From UMGS1649 sp045534225 (lineage in GTDB: Bacteria > Bacillota > Clostridia > TANB77 > CAG-465), in contig JAZSJJ010000011.1 in the NCBI GenBank assembly GCA_045534225.1, positions 180,912 through 244,911 of the forward strand: 64,000 bases of DNA, read 5' to 3'. Each line of letters opens with the position of its first letter. The stretch's first letter is position 1. The notes under the pieces were generated by a model. That model saw only the letters and a list, made by a program, of their open reading frames with translations, was not told the origin of the DNA and did not search any database. Of this stretch, positions 8,607 through 15,837 are shown piece after piece. Position numbers and translations under genes: made by a program.

Positions 8607-9530
8607 ATGACAAACTTCATTGATGTAGCAATCATTGGCGCCGGTCCTGCTGGTATGGCAGCTGCTGTTGATGCAGAAAACAACCGGTTAAACTTCGTTC
8701 TCTTTGAGAACAACAAATCTGGATGGTATGCTGAGTACTCTATTAACCAACACTATACAGTTGATGGTTATTTGGGCGCATACAATACCACAGGCACGGA
8801 GCTTGTTGAAAGCTTCAAGAAGCATCTTGATTCCAAAGGAATCAGAGTCACCCCTAAAAAGGTAGAAGCTGTTAAGAAGCATGAAGATAACTTTGTTATC
8901 TCTTGCGATGATGGTTCTACGTATATTGCAAGATTTCTTGTGATTGCATCTGGAACTACTCCTAAAAAGCTCTACATTGAAAACTACGACAAGTTCTTTG
9001 GCAAGTATATCTTTAACTTCGTATGTAAGGAAGATTTGGATTACACCGGCAAGAATGTTGTAGTTTTAGGCGGAAGAAATTCCGGCGCAACCACCGCAAT
9101 TTTCCTTGCGAACAACACAAGCGCAAATGTTACTTTGATAGAACGTGATTCTACTCTTAACGCAACGCGCAAGTATCTTGAAAGACTTGCTAAAACTCAC
9201 GTTAAGGCTATCACAAGCGCTACTGTATACCGAATTAACGGTGAGGACAAACTCGAATCTGTTGATATGGTTGTTGGTAACCAGTCGCTCACTATCACTT
9301 GCGATTATCTGTTTTGTTCCATTGGAATGAACCCTAATCTTAAGTATCTTACCGGTCTTGAGATTTCTACCGACTCTCTTGGTAGAATTGTAGTCGATCC
9401 GCTTACTATGGAATCTAGCATTCCTAATGTATATGCTATCGGAGACATTAACCAGCTTCTTCCTAAGCAGGTATCCAACGCAACAGCAAACGGCAAAACG
9501 GCAATTTATTTCATTAACAAAAAAATTTAA
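8607..9530 (+). CDS. Thioredoxin-reductase-like FAD/NAD(P) oxidoreductase lacking CXXC
   Basis: This 307-residue flavoprotein has an N-terminal FAD Rossmann motif IIGAGPAGMAAA (about 10-20), a second nucleotide motif VVLGGRNSGATTA (about 150-162), and a C-terminal GD motif (YAIGDINQLLPKQVSNATANG) that binds FAD. The length and order match thioredoxin reductase, but the segment where the redox CXXC should lie (FVCKEDLDYTGKN) has one cysteine only. It therefore probably acts as an NAD(P)H-dependent flavin or ferredoxin reductase, or on a pathway intermediate, rather than on thioredoxin. It begins one base after the preceding stop, indicating coupled translation. Confidence 0.85.
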   Translation: MTNFIDVAIIGAGPAGMAAAVDAENNRLNFVLFENNKSGWYAEYSINQHYTVDGYLGAYNTTGTELVESFKKHLDSKGIRVTPKKVEAVKKHEDNFVISCDDGSTYIARFLVIASGTTPKKLYIENYDKFFGKYIFNFVCKEDLDYTGKNVVVLGGRNSGATTAIFLANNTSANVTLIERDSTLNATRKYLERLAKTHVKAITSATVYRINGEDKLESVDMVVGNQSLTITCDYLFCSIGMNPNLKYLTGLEISTDSLGRIVVDPLTMESSIPNVYAIGDINQLLPKQVSNATANGKTAIYFINKKI

Positions 9531-9544
9531 GGAGATATAGCATT

Positions 9545-10009
9545 ATGAAAAAGATTAAGTTACTCTATGACGCCATTCGGTCGCCTTATGACATCGCACA
9601 CGTAATCCAGATTGCACTGGCCCTTGACTGTGAAATCTACACCGCGGGGAATTCTATTCCCTTCGATAACAAGAAGATCGTAGACAAGATTCGTTCTTGG
9701 AACATCACGTCCTACCCCAAGGTTACCCATTTTGAAACCTTCGAAGAAGCAGTTAACACACTTCGTGCTGAAGGCAACATCCTTGTTGGTACCTCTGGAG
9801 CTGCTACAAAGTCTTTCTACGAGCTTGATTGCTCTAACGGCAATGTGGTCATCGTCTTTGGCACGGAATCATCTGGCTTAACCACCTACAAGCAGTCTCT
9901 GCTTGACGACCTGGTAAAACTGCCTATGAATACCTCGGTAGATTTCCTCACCCTTCCGGTTGTAACAGCCGCGATTGCATACGAAATCAATAGGCAATTT
10001 TACTTCTAA
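9545..10009 (+). CDS. Small SPOUT (TrmH/SpoU-like) methyltransferase-fold protein
   Basis: The 154-residue protein carries the SpoU-type knot signatures near its C-terminus: VVIVFGTESSGLT (motif 2) and LPMNTSVDFLTLPVVTAAIAYEI (motif 3), which bind SAM in the trefoil knot. The usual N-terminal RNA-binding region is missing and the first strand (KIKLLYDAIRSPYDIAHVIQIA) matches the usual opening of the catalytic domain. The normal SLN of motif 3 is replaced by DFLT. It may methylate RNA, but position inside a metabolic-looking operon leaves a small-molecule substrate possible. GGAGATAG precedes the ATG. Confidence 0.75.
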   Translation: MKKIKLLYDAIRSPYDIAHVIQIALALDCEIYTAGNSIPFDNKKIVDKIRSWNITSYPKVTHFETFEEAVNTLRAEGNILVGTSGAATKSFYELDCSNGNVVIVFGTESSGLTTYKQSLLDDLVKLPMNTSVDFLTLPVVTAAIAYEINRQFYF

Positions 10010-10034
10010 TCTCGTAAAGAGAAGGAGGATTATT

Positions 10035-11120
10035 ATGAAAAACAACTTTTTGGACGGAAAAGTTCTTTATCTTGTTCCCACAGGAGCACACAAGACTAAG
10101 TATTTCGACTTGTTTCTTGAGCAGCTCAGTTCATATAATCCTAACATTTGGATTCTGCCCACTGAAATGGGTCGGGATTTACTGCCCAACTACGAGGCTT
10201 TGAGCCTGAAGTATCACATTAAGTGTGATTTCTCCAAGTCCAACAACCTCATCGTTCCCGAAGAGGATATCGTGGTAGTTGCACCGTGCACCTTTAACAC
10301 TATGAACAAGATTGCTCGTGGCATTGCAGATAATTATCCTTTGTCTGTTATCCACAACGCTCTTGGTAAGGGTGTTAAGTGCATCATTGCACCAGCTATG
10401 GATGCTTCCCTTTGGAACAACTTCGCACTGCAGGAAAGTCTTCGTATCCTTCAAAGTCAGAAAAATGTTCAGGTTATTTTCCCTGAGTATATCTATGACG
10501 ATGAAGGAAATCTCGTAAAGACCACCATGGCTCCTTACGAAAAAATCGTAGATTCTATTCTCCACTGCTATACCAAGATTAAGTACGAGAACATCTGCGA
10601 TGGACCTATTCCTGAAAGTATCCTTGAAGCATACTTTAACGAGTTTGCTGAAAACGGCAAGAAACTTTGTGATGATGGGTATCTTTCCAATGTTGCCGGT
10701 TTCCTTGCTAAGCGTATCCCCGAAGGTTACTTGGTTACTGCTACTGGCGCGCAGGTCGGTGCTCTTAACAAAGAGGACATTGTCCTTGTCGTTAAGGTAG
10801 ATAACCGTGTTGTACACTGGTGCGGTACTAAGTGCCCTACCTCTGAATTTCCTCTCGTTTATGAACTCTTTAGCGAGTTTAAGAACGTAGATGTGATTGT
10901 TCACGGGCACTGCAGGGACATTACCTACAGCAGGTTCAACAAGAAGTATCTTTCCGCTTGCTACCTCAAGTATGGCGAATGGAACGAATCTCTCCACATC
11001 AACCCTATTCTTTATGAATATGGTAAAGCCATAATGAAACTCCACGGCGAAATCGTGTTTGCAAACTCGTTTCCTGGGGCATATAATAGTTACAAGGAGA
11101 TGCGTTATGAACAACACTAA
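10035..11120 (+). CDS. Fusion of HFCD-type flavoprotein and class II aldolase
   Basis: Start set at 10035 by GAAGGAGG; an upstream in-frame ATG at 9975 lies inside the previous gene and lacks a site. Residues about 1-180 look like a flavoprotein of the phosphopantothenoylcysteine decarboxylase family (VVVAPCTFNTMNKIARGIAD, then CIIAPAMDASLW in place of the usual PAMN motif). Residues about 190-360 are class II aldolase/adducin-like: SNVAGFLAKR, an ATGAQVGAL turn, PTSEFPLVYELF and VIVHGHCRD with the metal-binding HGH. A flavin decarboxylase fused to an aldolase or dehydratase suggests two consecutive steps. No precedent was recognised. Confidence 0.78.
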   Translation: MKNNFLDGKVLYLVPTGAHKTKYFDLFLEQLSSYNPNIWILPTEMGRDLLPNYEALSLKYHIKCDFSKSNNLIVPEEDIVVVAPCTFNTMNKIARGIADNYPLSVIHNALGKGVKCIIAPAMDASLWNNFALQESLRILQSQKNVQVIFPEYIYDDEGNLVKTTMAPYEKIVDSILHCYTKIKYENICDGPIPESILEAYFNEFAENGKKLCDDGYLSNVAGFLAKRIPEGYLVTATGAQVGALNKEDIVLVVKVDNRVVHWCGTKCPTSEFPLVYELFSEFKNVDVIVHGHCRDITYSRFNKKYLSACYLKYGEWNESLHINPILYEYGKAIMKLHGEIVFANSFPGAYNSYKEMRYEQH

Positions 11121-11679
11121 ACTTACGGCCTTTATTGCCGGGCCTAGCAACAATGGCATTAAGAACCTTTACACGTTTGGTCACATCACCGAAGCTGATT
11201 ATCCTAAGTATATCGATAGCATAGCACGCTTCTTAAACTCACACTTTGAAGCTATCGGTGTACTTCCGGATATCGGAGTTCCTTTGGACGTTGCCAAAGC
11301 ACTTCACTCTATTCCTGATAGAACTACCAAGATTAAGGGATTTTATCCCAAGTACGGAAATACACCTACAATTACTGGCAATCTTTCTTTCTGCGATGAA
11401 GCAGTAGAAATTAACGGTGGTTGGGCAGAGATGAACACTCAGCCAAGCAAGAACTTTGATGTTATGCTTTGCCTTGGTCTCTCTGCCGGTGTATTCACCG
11501 AGATTGCCCATACCAAGGTTCATAGGCTTTGGAGTCATAAGACGGTTTACGTCCTTATTGATGAAAGAGTTGTAAGCTCTCATCTTAACGCCGAGCTCGA
11601 ATCCGATGTGACTGTGATGTATTTTAACAGCGCTGAAACTCTTTTAGAATGCATTAACAAAATAAAGGAGGAAAAGTAA
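11107..11679 (+). CDS. Rossmannoid protein, possibly SLOG/LOG-like
   Basis: Start chosen at 11107 because CAAGGAGA lies just upstream; this overlaps the preceding gene by 14 bp and indicates translational coupling. The 190-residue product opens with a strand-turn (LTAFIAGPSNNG), has IGVLPDIGVP and a central LCLGLSAGVFTEIAHTK segment that resembles the GGXGTXXE loop of LOG/SLOG nucleotide-processing proteins, and ends with the helix SAETLLECINKIKEE. A nucleotide or nucleotide-sugar ligand is plausible. The match is weak, so the family is a suggestion only. Confidence 0.62.
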   Translation: MNNTKLTAFIAGPSNNGIKNLYTFGHITEADYPKYIDSIARFLNSHFEAIGVLPDIGVPLDVAKALHSIPDRTTKIKGFYPKYGNTPTITGNLSFCDEAVEINGGWAEMNTQPSKNFDVMLCLGLSAGVFTEIAHTKVHRLWSHKTVYVLIDERVVSSHLNAELESDVTVMYFNSAETLLECINKIKEEK

Positions 11680-11680
11680 G

Positions 11681-12403
11681 ATGATTATGTATGAACAGCT
11701 TGCTGAAATCTATGACCTTATAAACGCCGGCATTCCCTATGACCGGGAATACGAACTCTTAAAGCTTCTTACAGACAAGTCTAAAGATAAGTCCCTTTTA
11801 GATGTTGGCTGTGGAACTGGTGAACACATTCACTTTTTCTCACCTGAGAGCTACAACATCTTTGGTTTGGACTACTCTAAAGGCATGCTTGATATTGCCA
11901 GAGCAAAAAATCCGCATATCAACTTCATACACGGAGATATGAGAGACTTTGCACTTGACAGAAAGTTCAGCGTTGTCTCTTGTCTTGGAAGTGCACTGCA
12001 GTATAATCTTACTCTTGAAGACCTTGAGCGTTCTATCAAGAACCTCTTGGAGCATGCGAATGACTACGTTATCTTCGATGTAAGATACTGCATAGATAAG
12101 TGGATTGACGGCTATGTCAAGGATAAGACCTATGAAAACGATAGCATTATCGTAAGGGAATCCTGGGTATCCAACAGAGTGGATGAAGTTTACTCTGTAT
12201 GGGAGCCTAAGTTCGAGGTTCATAACAAGCTTACCGGCGAAGACTTCGAATATATGGATTACCACAAGATTAGGCTTTTCTCTATCAAGGAGATTGCAAC
12301 CATTCTTACAAACCTTGGATACAGCTATGAACTCATCGATGTTTCGGCTGCTCCGGTTAACGATGTGAAGCATACGCAGTTTTATTTCTTGATTGAGAAG
12401 TAA
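11681..12403 (+). CDS. Class I SAM-dependent methyltransferase
   Basis: Last gene of the operon, 240 residues. It has motif I LLDVGCGTGEH (about 39-49), acidic strand-2 end GLDYSKGM, and motif IV-like FSVVSCLGSALQY, as in the Methyltransf_25/11 group. The C-terminal portion (YEFD-type strands with MDYHKIRLFSIKEI) resembles small-molecule N- or O-methyltransferases. AGGAGG with a 9-nt spacer supports the ATG at 11681. It is followed by a strong terminator, so the operon ends here. Only weakly similar to the first methyltransferase of the operon, so the two probably act on different positions. Confidence 0.86.
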   Translation: MIMYEQLAEIYDLINAGIPYDREYELLKLLTDKSKDKSLLDVGCGTGEHIHFFSPESYNIFGLDYSKGMLDIARAKNPHINFIHGDMRDFALDRKFSVVSCLGSALQYNLTLEDLERSIKNLLEHANDYVIFDVRYCIDKWIDGYVKDKTYENDSIIVRESWVSNRVDEVYSVWEPKFEVHNKLTGEDFEYMDYHKIRLFSIKEIATILTNLGYSYELIDVSAAPVNDVKHTQFYFLIEK

Positions 12404-12441
12404 CGCTATGCTTTGCAAATACCAATATACAAAAAACAAAT

Positions 12442-12477
12442 AGAAGGAGTACACTACTGTGTGCTCCTTCTTCTTTT
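12442..12477 (+). terminator. Rho-independent terminator of the six-gene operon
   Basis: A 13-bp stem with one G-U pair (12442-12454 with 12459-12471), TACT loop and a T-rich tail. It separates the operon from the convergent NUDIX gene. Confidence 0.85.
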
Positions 12478-12504
12478 ACTTTGTTATATTTATATTTTGT
12501 TACA

Positions 12505-12957
12505 TTAAAAGTATTGGTCTACTTTTTCTTCTTTAATGTATACTTCTTTGTTTAATGCTGCTTTTACAACTTCTCTTAAGAATTCTTTATCATCTGACCA
12601 TTCAATGAGTTCTATAAATTCATCTACATCGCACCATTTGTAATCTATGCTTTCTTCATTTAATACGATGTTACTATCCTCGTCTATAAATGAAACATAG
12701 ACATATTCTGTGCAAATGTTTCCAAGTGATTTGTATTTAAATATCCAATTTAGATAAAGTGTTTCTACCGCATCTAAATTTGTTTCTTCTTTTATTTCTC
12801 TTACTACTGCTTGTTCTAGATTTGTATCTACTTCTTCCTTACCACCTGTTACTACATACCAAAAAGATTTATGGAATTGTGGATCTTCTGGACTTCCTAA
12901 AAGTAATAGTAGTTTATTTGTTTTTCTGTTTACTATAAAGCTAAATATTTTATCCAT
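12505..12957 (-). CDS. NUDIX hydrolase
   Basis: A 150-residue NUDIX protein. The box reads GGKEEVD, seven-residue helix, REIKEET, so the catalytic REUXEE core is intact, while the first conserved glutamate is T and the late glycine is N. WYVVTGGKEE resembles the dATP/dihydroneopterin triphosphate pyrophosphohydrolase type. GGAGGTAAAAAT precedes the ATG. Codon use is AT-rich like the host background, unlike the two neighbouring plus-strand units. The substrate is not predictable. Confidence 0.85.
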   Translation of the reverse strand: MDKIFSFIVNRKTNKLLLLLGSPEDPQFHKSFWYVVTGGKEEVDTNLEQAVVREIKEETNLDAVETLYLNWIFKYKSLGNICTEYVYVSFIDEDSNIVLNEESIDYKWCDVDEFIELIEWSDDKEFLREVVKAALNKEVYIKEEKVDQYF

Positions 12958-13048
12958 ATTTTTACCTCCTAGACTACTATTATTTTAATATTTTTATATT
13001 CCTTTTGCAAGTAAATGTGTTAAATAACTACTCTCCTACCGTTTTATG

Positions 13049-13077
13049 TTTACTTTTCTCCTATTTTTTGCTATAAT
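13049..13077 (+). promoter_or_regulatory. Predicted promoter of methyltransferase gene
   Basis: TTTACT (13049-13054) and TATAAT (13072-13077), 17-bp spacer, 60 bp upstream of the start codon. Confidence 0.7.
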
Positions 13078-13137
13078 GTTTGTGTTGTTAATATATTGGA
13101 TTAAAGATTTTCAAAATAATTATAAAGGAGATAGCTT

Positions 13138-13938
13138 ATGAACAACTGGTACGAAGCAAGTATTAAATCGCTCATTGAAGATTACTTTAAAGCACATGGT
13201 TTCAATCTTACCTTTGATTCTTCCCAATACTGGGATGTAGCAGTAGAAAACTGGCTTAAAAACATTCCTGTTGAAAGCCATAAACAGTTCCTGGAAATTG
13301 CAAAAGATGCCAGGTCTTATGCATTCAACAAGAAGTATGGTGCATACGAGTATGCTACAGACTATCGGTCTGTTTGCCCTAACTGGAACAGTATTATCTT
13401 AAATGAGGTAACCAAAATCCTTGGTAATCTTGAAGGAAAGAAGGTAATTGCTGTTGGAGCAAACAACGGCTCTGAGCTTGCTATAATTTTCGAGAAATAT
13501 TTTAACACAATGTCTTTTGATGTTGTAGAGATTTCCGAAGATGCCTGCAAGAAAGGTAAAGAACTCTTCCCGCATATGGACTTCCACTGTGCTTCTATGG
13601 ATGAGGCAGAGCTTAAAGAAGGTGCATATGACATTTTCATTAGCCTTCGTGCTGCATACTGTGCTGGAAACAATCTGGACTTCATTGCAGAAAAAGCATA
13701 CCGTTCTGTGAAGCCAGGAGGCGTAATTCTCTTCTCTATCTCTAACGGGTACATTGATGTATCTAACGGAGCATACACCCCTATAAAGGGCGTATACAAC
13801 CCTGAGAACAATGCTTGTAACGAAAGCGAGACCGCCTTGAACTTAGGATGGATGAAGGAATCTATGCTTCTTCATGGCTGCACACAGGTAGATGTTGTTG
13901 ATGCTGAAAGCGAAATCTTGCTTATTTCCAAGAAGTAA
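13138..13938 (+). CDS. Class I SAM-dependent methyltransferase, stand-alone unit
   Basis: A 266-residue methyltransferase preceded by AAAGGAGAT. The SAM-binding core is VIAVGANNGSELA (about 102-114, a variant of the GXGXG loop), FDVVEISEDA, and a VKPGGVILFSIS post-core strand. The first 90 residues form a helical N-terminal extension containing an invariant-looking WYEAS and RSVCPNWNS. It has its own promoter and terminator and the same C/G-ending codon style as the 7.9-12.4 kb operon, from which it is separated only by the AT-rich NUDIX gene. It may belong to the same transferred gene set. Confidence 0.84.
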   Translation: MNNWYEASIKSLIEDYFKAHGFNLTFDSSQYWDVAVENWLKNIPVESHKQFLEIAKDARSYAFNKKYGAYEYATDYRSVCPNWNSIILNEVTKILGNLEGKKVIAVGANNGSELAIIFEKYFNTMSFDVVEISEDACKKGKELFPHMDFHCASMDEAELKEGAYDIFISLRAAYCAGNNLDFIAEKAYRSVKPGGVILFSISNGYIDVSNGAYTPIKGVYNPENNACNESETALNLGWMKESMLLHGCTQVDVVDAESEILLISKK

Positions 13939-13972
13939 GCAAAAAGAGTGGAAAGTATCCACACTATCCACA

Positions 13973-14004
13973 AAACACCCAAGATTAATTCTTGGGTGTT
14001 TGTG
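13973..14004 (+). terminator. Rho-independent terminator
   Basis: A perfect 12-bp stem (13973-13984 with 13990-14001) around TTAAT, T-rich on both sides. It lies between the convergent methyltransferase and antitoxin genes and probably works for both. Confidence 0.82.
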
Positions 14005-14017
14005 TTTATGTATATAT

Positions 14018-15100
14018 TCACTCTTTCCATTTATAGCTTTGCTTCAAGTCTGAATATATTCCCCAGGATAATATTCCATCATGTTGCAATCTTCCTACTA
14101 CTACACCTGGATGAATGTTATTTATATTCGCAAATTTTATTATATTTTCTTTACTATAATCTTTACTATTTACAAATTGTGTATATTTTTTATCTTCTAG
14201 TATTATATTTCTAGAATAATTGTCTGCTTCTTGCTCCATTTCTTTGTTTTCCAAATCTTCTGTATCTATAAAGTTTTTACTTTTCTTACCGTGTAACATT
14301 AAATGTCCTACTTCATGAAAGAATGCAAACCAAAAGTGATCATTCGTGCAATATCTTAAACTAATTTGAATCACAGGATTTTCACCAATCCAAGTAAATG
14401 CACCTCTTACTTTACTGTTTGGAACTGCTTCTTCCATTACAAAATATACTCCATTTTCGTTACATATTCTTTTGATATCTTCAAAAACATTTACATCATT
14501 CTTTTTTATTAATTCTTTTATATCTTTTAATGACTCTTCAAACTTTTCCTTATTAAATTCATTCACTGTTTGATTTCTTGCTTCTAGCTCACATTTTCTT
14601 ATCCATACAAGAAGTGGTTCTATTTTATATCCATCTTCCTTAAATGAATACTCATATACTCTATTAGCATATAATTCTTTAATGTTTTTTATATTCTTTA
14701 CTCCAAAGAATTTAAGCAGTTCATATACTTTTTCCGCTTTAGAAGCTCTTTCTTTAAGATCTAGCCATTTCTTTTTTCTCATAAAATCTACTTGGTATGT
14801 TTTACAAACTTCATCTAAATTTTCTTCTTCTAACTTTTCTAATTCTTTCTTTTTTTCTAAAAATCCTCTATATTTTATTTCATACCCCATTAATATCTCA
14901 AAATTAATGTTTATAACTTTCTCTAAGGCTAACGCCATTTCCATTGTTAATAATACTTTATTATTTAATAATTCACTTATATGTTTTTCGCTTAATCCCA
15001 TTCTTATTGCTAATTCTTTTTGACTTATATTATATATCTCTAATCTTTCTTTAATTAATTCTGAGGTAGGTACAAAATAATCTGTTACTAAAATACCCAT
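14018..15100 (-). CDS. higA: HigA-like antitoxin with XRE helix-turn-helix and ImmA/IrrE peptidase
   Basis: A 360-residue two-domain protein. Residues about 12-70 form an XRE-type helix-turn-helix (ISQKELAIRMGLSEKHISELLN). After a coiled linker, a zinc peptidase domain has H262-E263-H266 in FFHEVGHLMLHG, as in ImmA/IrrE proteins. It lies directly downstream of a HigB-like toxin gene, the toxin-first order typical of higBA. It probably neutralises the toxin and represses the operon through the palindrome at 15572-15588. The peptidase could allow regulated turnover, as ImmA does for its repressor, which is inference. Confidence 0.82.
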   Translation of the reverse strand: MGILVTDYFVPTSELIKERLEIYNISQKELAIRMGLSEKHISELLNNKVLLTMEMALALEKVININFEILMGYEIKYRGFLEKKKELEKLEEENLDEVCKTYQVDFMRKKKWLDLKERASKAEKVYELLKFFGVKNIKNIKELYANRVYEYSFKEDGYKIEPLLVWIRKCELEARNQTVNEFNKEKFEESLKDIKELIKKNDVNVFEDIKRICNENGVYFVMEEAVPNSKVRGAFTWIGENPVIQISLRYCTNDHFWFAFFHEVGHLMLHGKKSKNFIDTEDLENKEMEQEADNYSRNIILEDKKYTQFVNSKDYSKENIIKFANINNIHPGVVVGRLQHDGILSWGIYSDLKQSYKWKE

Positions 15101-15176
15101 GTTATTCCTCCTTCATATATCTTTATTTCCTTTATATTCTCTTTTATTTATTAATCTATGTTCTTCAAATTTCATT

Positions 15177-15503
15177 TTAATTATGGTAATCTGTTATTCC
15201 TATTATATCTATTTCTTTTATTATACTTTTATCATATGGCATTTTATGCCCAACTGGTTTAATTATTATTCTCCATTTTGCATCAATACATACTGCATAA
15301 CATCCTGCATATTTACCTTCTAGCAAATGACATCTTTCTGGTTTATCTACTGGAACCATTGAAAGGTTATCTACTACATCCAATGTATTGATTCTCATCA
15401 TTAGTCTTTGGCTTATTGTATTATATGCCTTTTTTATATTCTTTTCACTACTTAATATTTTCTCTAACTTTCTATCTGGCACATTAATTTTCACACGCAC
15501 CAT
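15177..15503 (-). CDS. higB: HigB-like toxin (RelE/ParE superfamily)
   Basis: The 108-residue protein has the HigB layout: an N-terminal helix pair, then VDKPERCHLLEGKYAGCYAVCIDAKWRIIIKP, matching the conserved P-x-R-x-H-x-L-x-G and W-R-I-x-F pattern of these ribosome-dependent mRNA endonucleases. It is the first main gene of the operon with the antitoxin next. The ATG at 15503 has no ribosome binding site of its own and lies inside the small leader frame 15484-15537, so its translation is probably coupled to that frame. Confidence 0.8.
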   Translation of the reverse strand: MVRVKINVPDRKLEKILSSEKNIKKAYNTISQRLMMRINTLDVVDNLSMVPVDKPERCHLLEGKYAGCYAVCIDAKWRIIIKPVGHKMPYDKSIIKEIDIIGITDYHN

Positions 15504-15537
15504 CTAGTCTTGCTTCATATATTTCCTCTTTACACAT
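15484..15537 (-). CDS. 17-codon leader frame overlapping the toxin start
   Basis: A strong AAAGGAGGAAT site precedes an ATG at 15537 that opens a 17-residue frame (MCKEEIYEARLDGACEN), which ends 20 bp inside the toxin gene in a different frame. The toxin ATG itself has no site. Either ribosomes loaded here reinitiate at the toxin ATG, giving low toxin dosage, or a one-base error splits a longer toxin N-terminus. Confidence 0.5.
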   Translation of the reverse strand: MCKEEIYEARLDGACEN

Positions 15538-15559
15538 AAGATTCCTCCTTTCTGTTTTT

Positions 15560-15588
15560 ATTATATCACAGTTTACCTCATAGGTAAA
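15560..15588 (-). promoter_or_regulatory. Promoter and operator of the toxin-antitoxin operon
   Basis: TTTACC -35 (15588-15583) and TATAAT -10 (15565-15560) with a 17-bp spacer. A perfect inverted repeat, TTTACCT-CAT-AGGTAAA (15572-15588), covers the -35 and half of the spacer. This is where the HigA-type helix-turn-helix would bind for autorepression. Confidence 0.75.
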
Positions 15589-15639
15589 GACGTTTATAAA
15601 TATTTTTAACTTTTATATTATTAATTGTTATTTAAGTAC

Positions 15640-15751
15640 CACACTGAAAATACAATAAGATTTCAGTGTGAAAGTTAAATTTACGGTTTACAAGTATCTA
15701 AAAAAGATACTTATGACATGTTTTTGTCTGTTTGGTATCTAAAAAAGATAC
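15640..15751. repeat. Inverted repeat and 17-bp direct repeats in a gene-free stretch
   Basis: The stretch 15538-15837 has no gene apart from the promoter and terminator noted. It contains a 10-bp hairpin CACACTGAAA (15640-15649 with 15661-15670) and two exact copies of a 17-mer, GTATCTAAAAAAGATAC, at 15694-15710 and 15735-15751, each itself a palindrome with 6-bp arms. The second copy runs into the terminator at 15741-15778, so the first copy may be a duplicated terminator arm or an operator. Confidence 0.6.
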
Positions 15752-15778
15752 ATTTAGTTTCCTAAATGTATCTTTTTT
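15741..15778 (-). terminator. Rho-independent terminator
   Basis: A perfect 17-bp stem (15741-15757 with 15762-15778) with a TTTC loop; A and T runs at both ends make it bidirectional. It follows the membrane-protein gene at 15838. Confidence 0.85.
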
Positions 15779-15837
15779 CCATATTAAATCATACACTCTA
15801 TTCGTTTGTTAAAAATATTATATTAATATTTTTGTAT

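Noticed and set aside
10179..11159. 326-codon reverse frame opposite the fusion gene
   Set aside because: Antisense to recognised flavoprotein and aldolase motifs, no domain, no ribosome binding site; arises from the GC-richer codon pattern.
15694..15778. Possible CRISPR-like repeats
   Set aside because: Only two exact copies of a self-palindromic 17-mer, no spacers of uniform size and no cas genes in the window.
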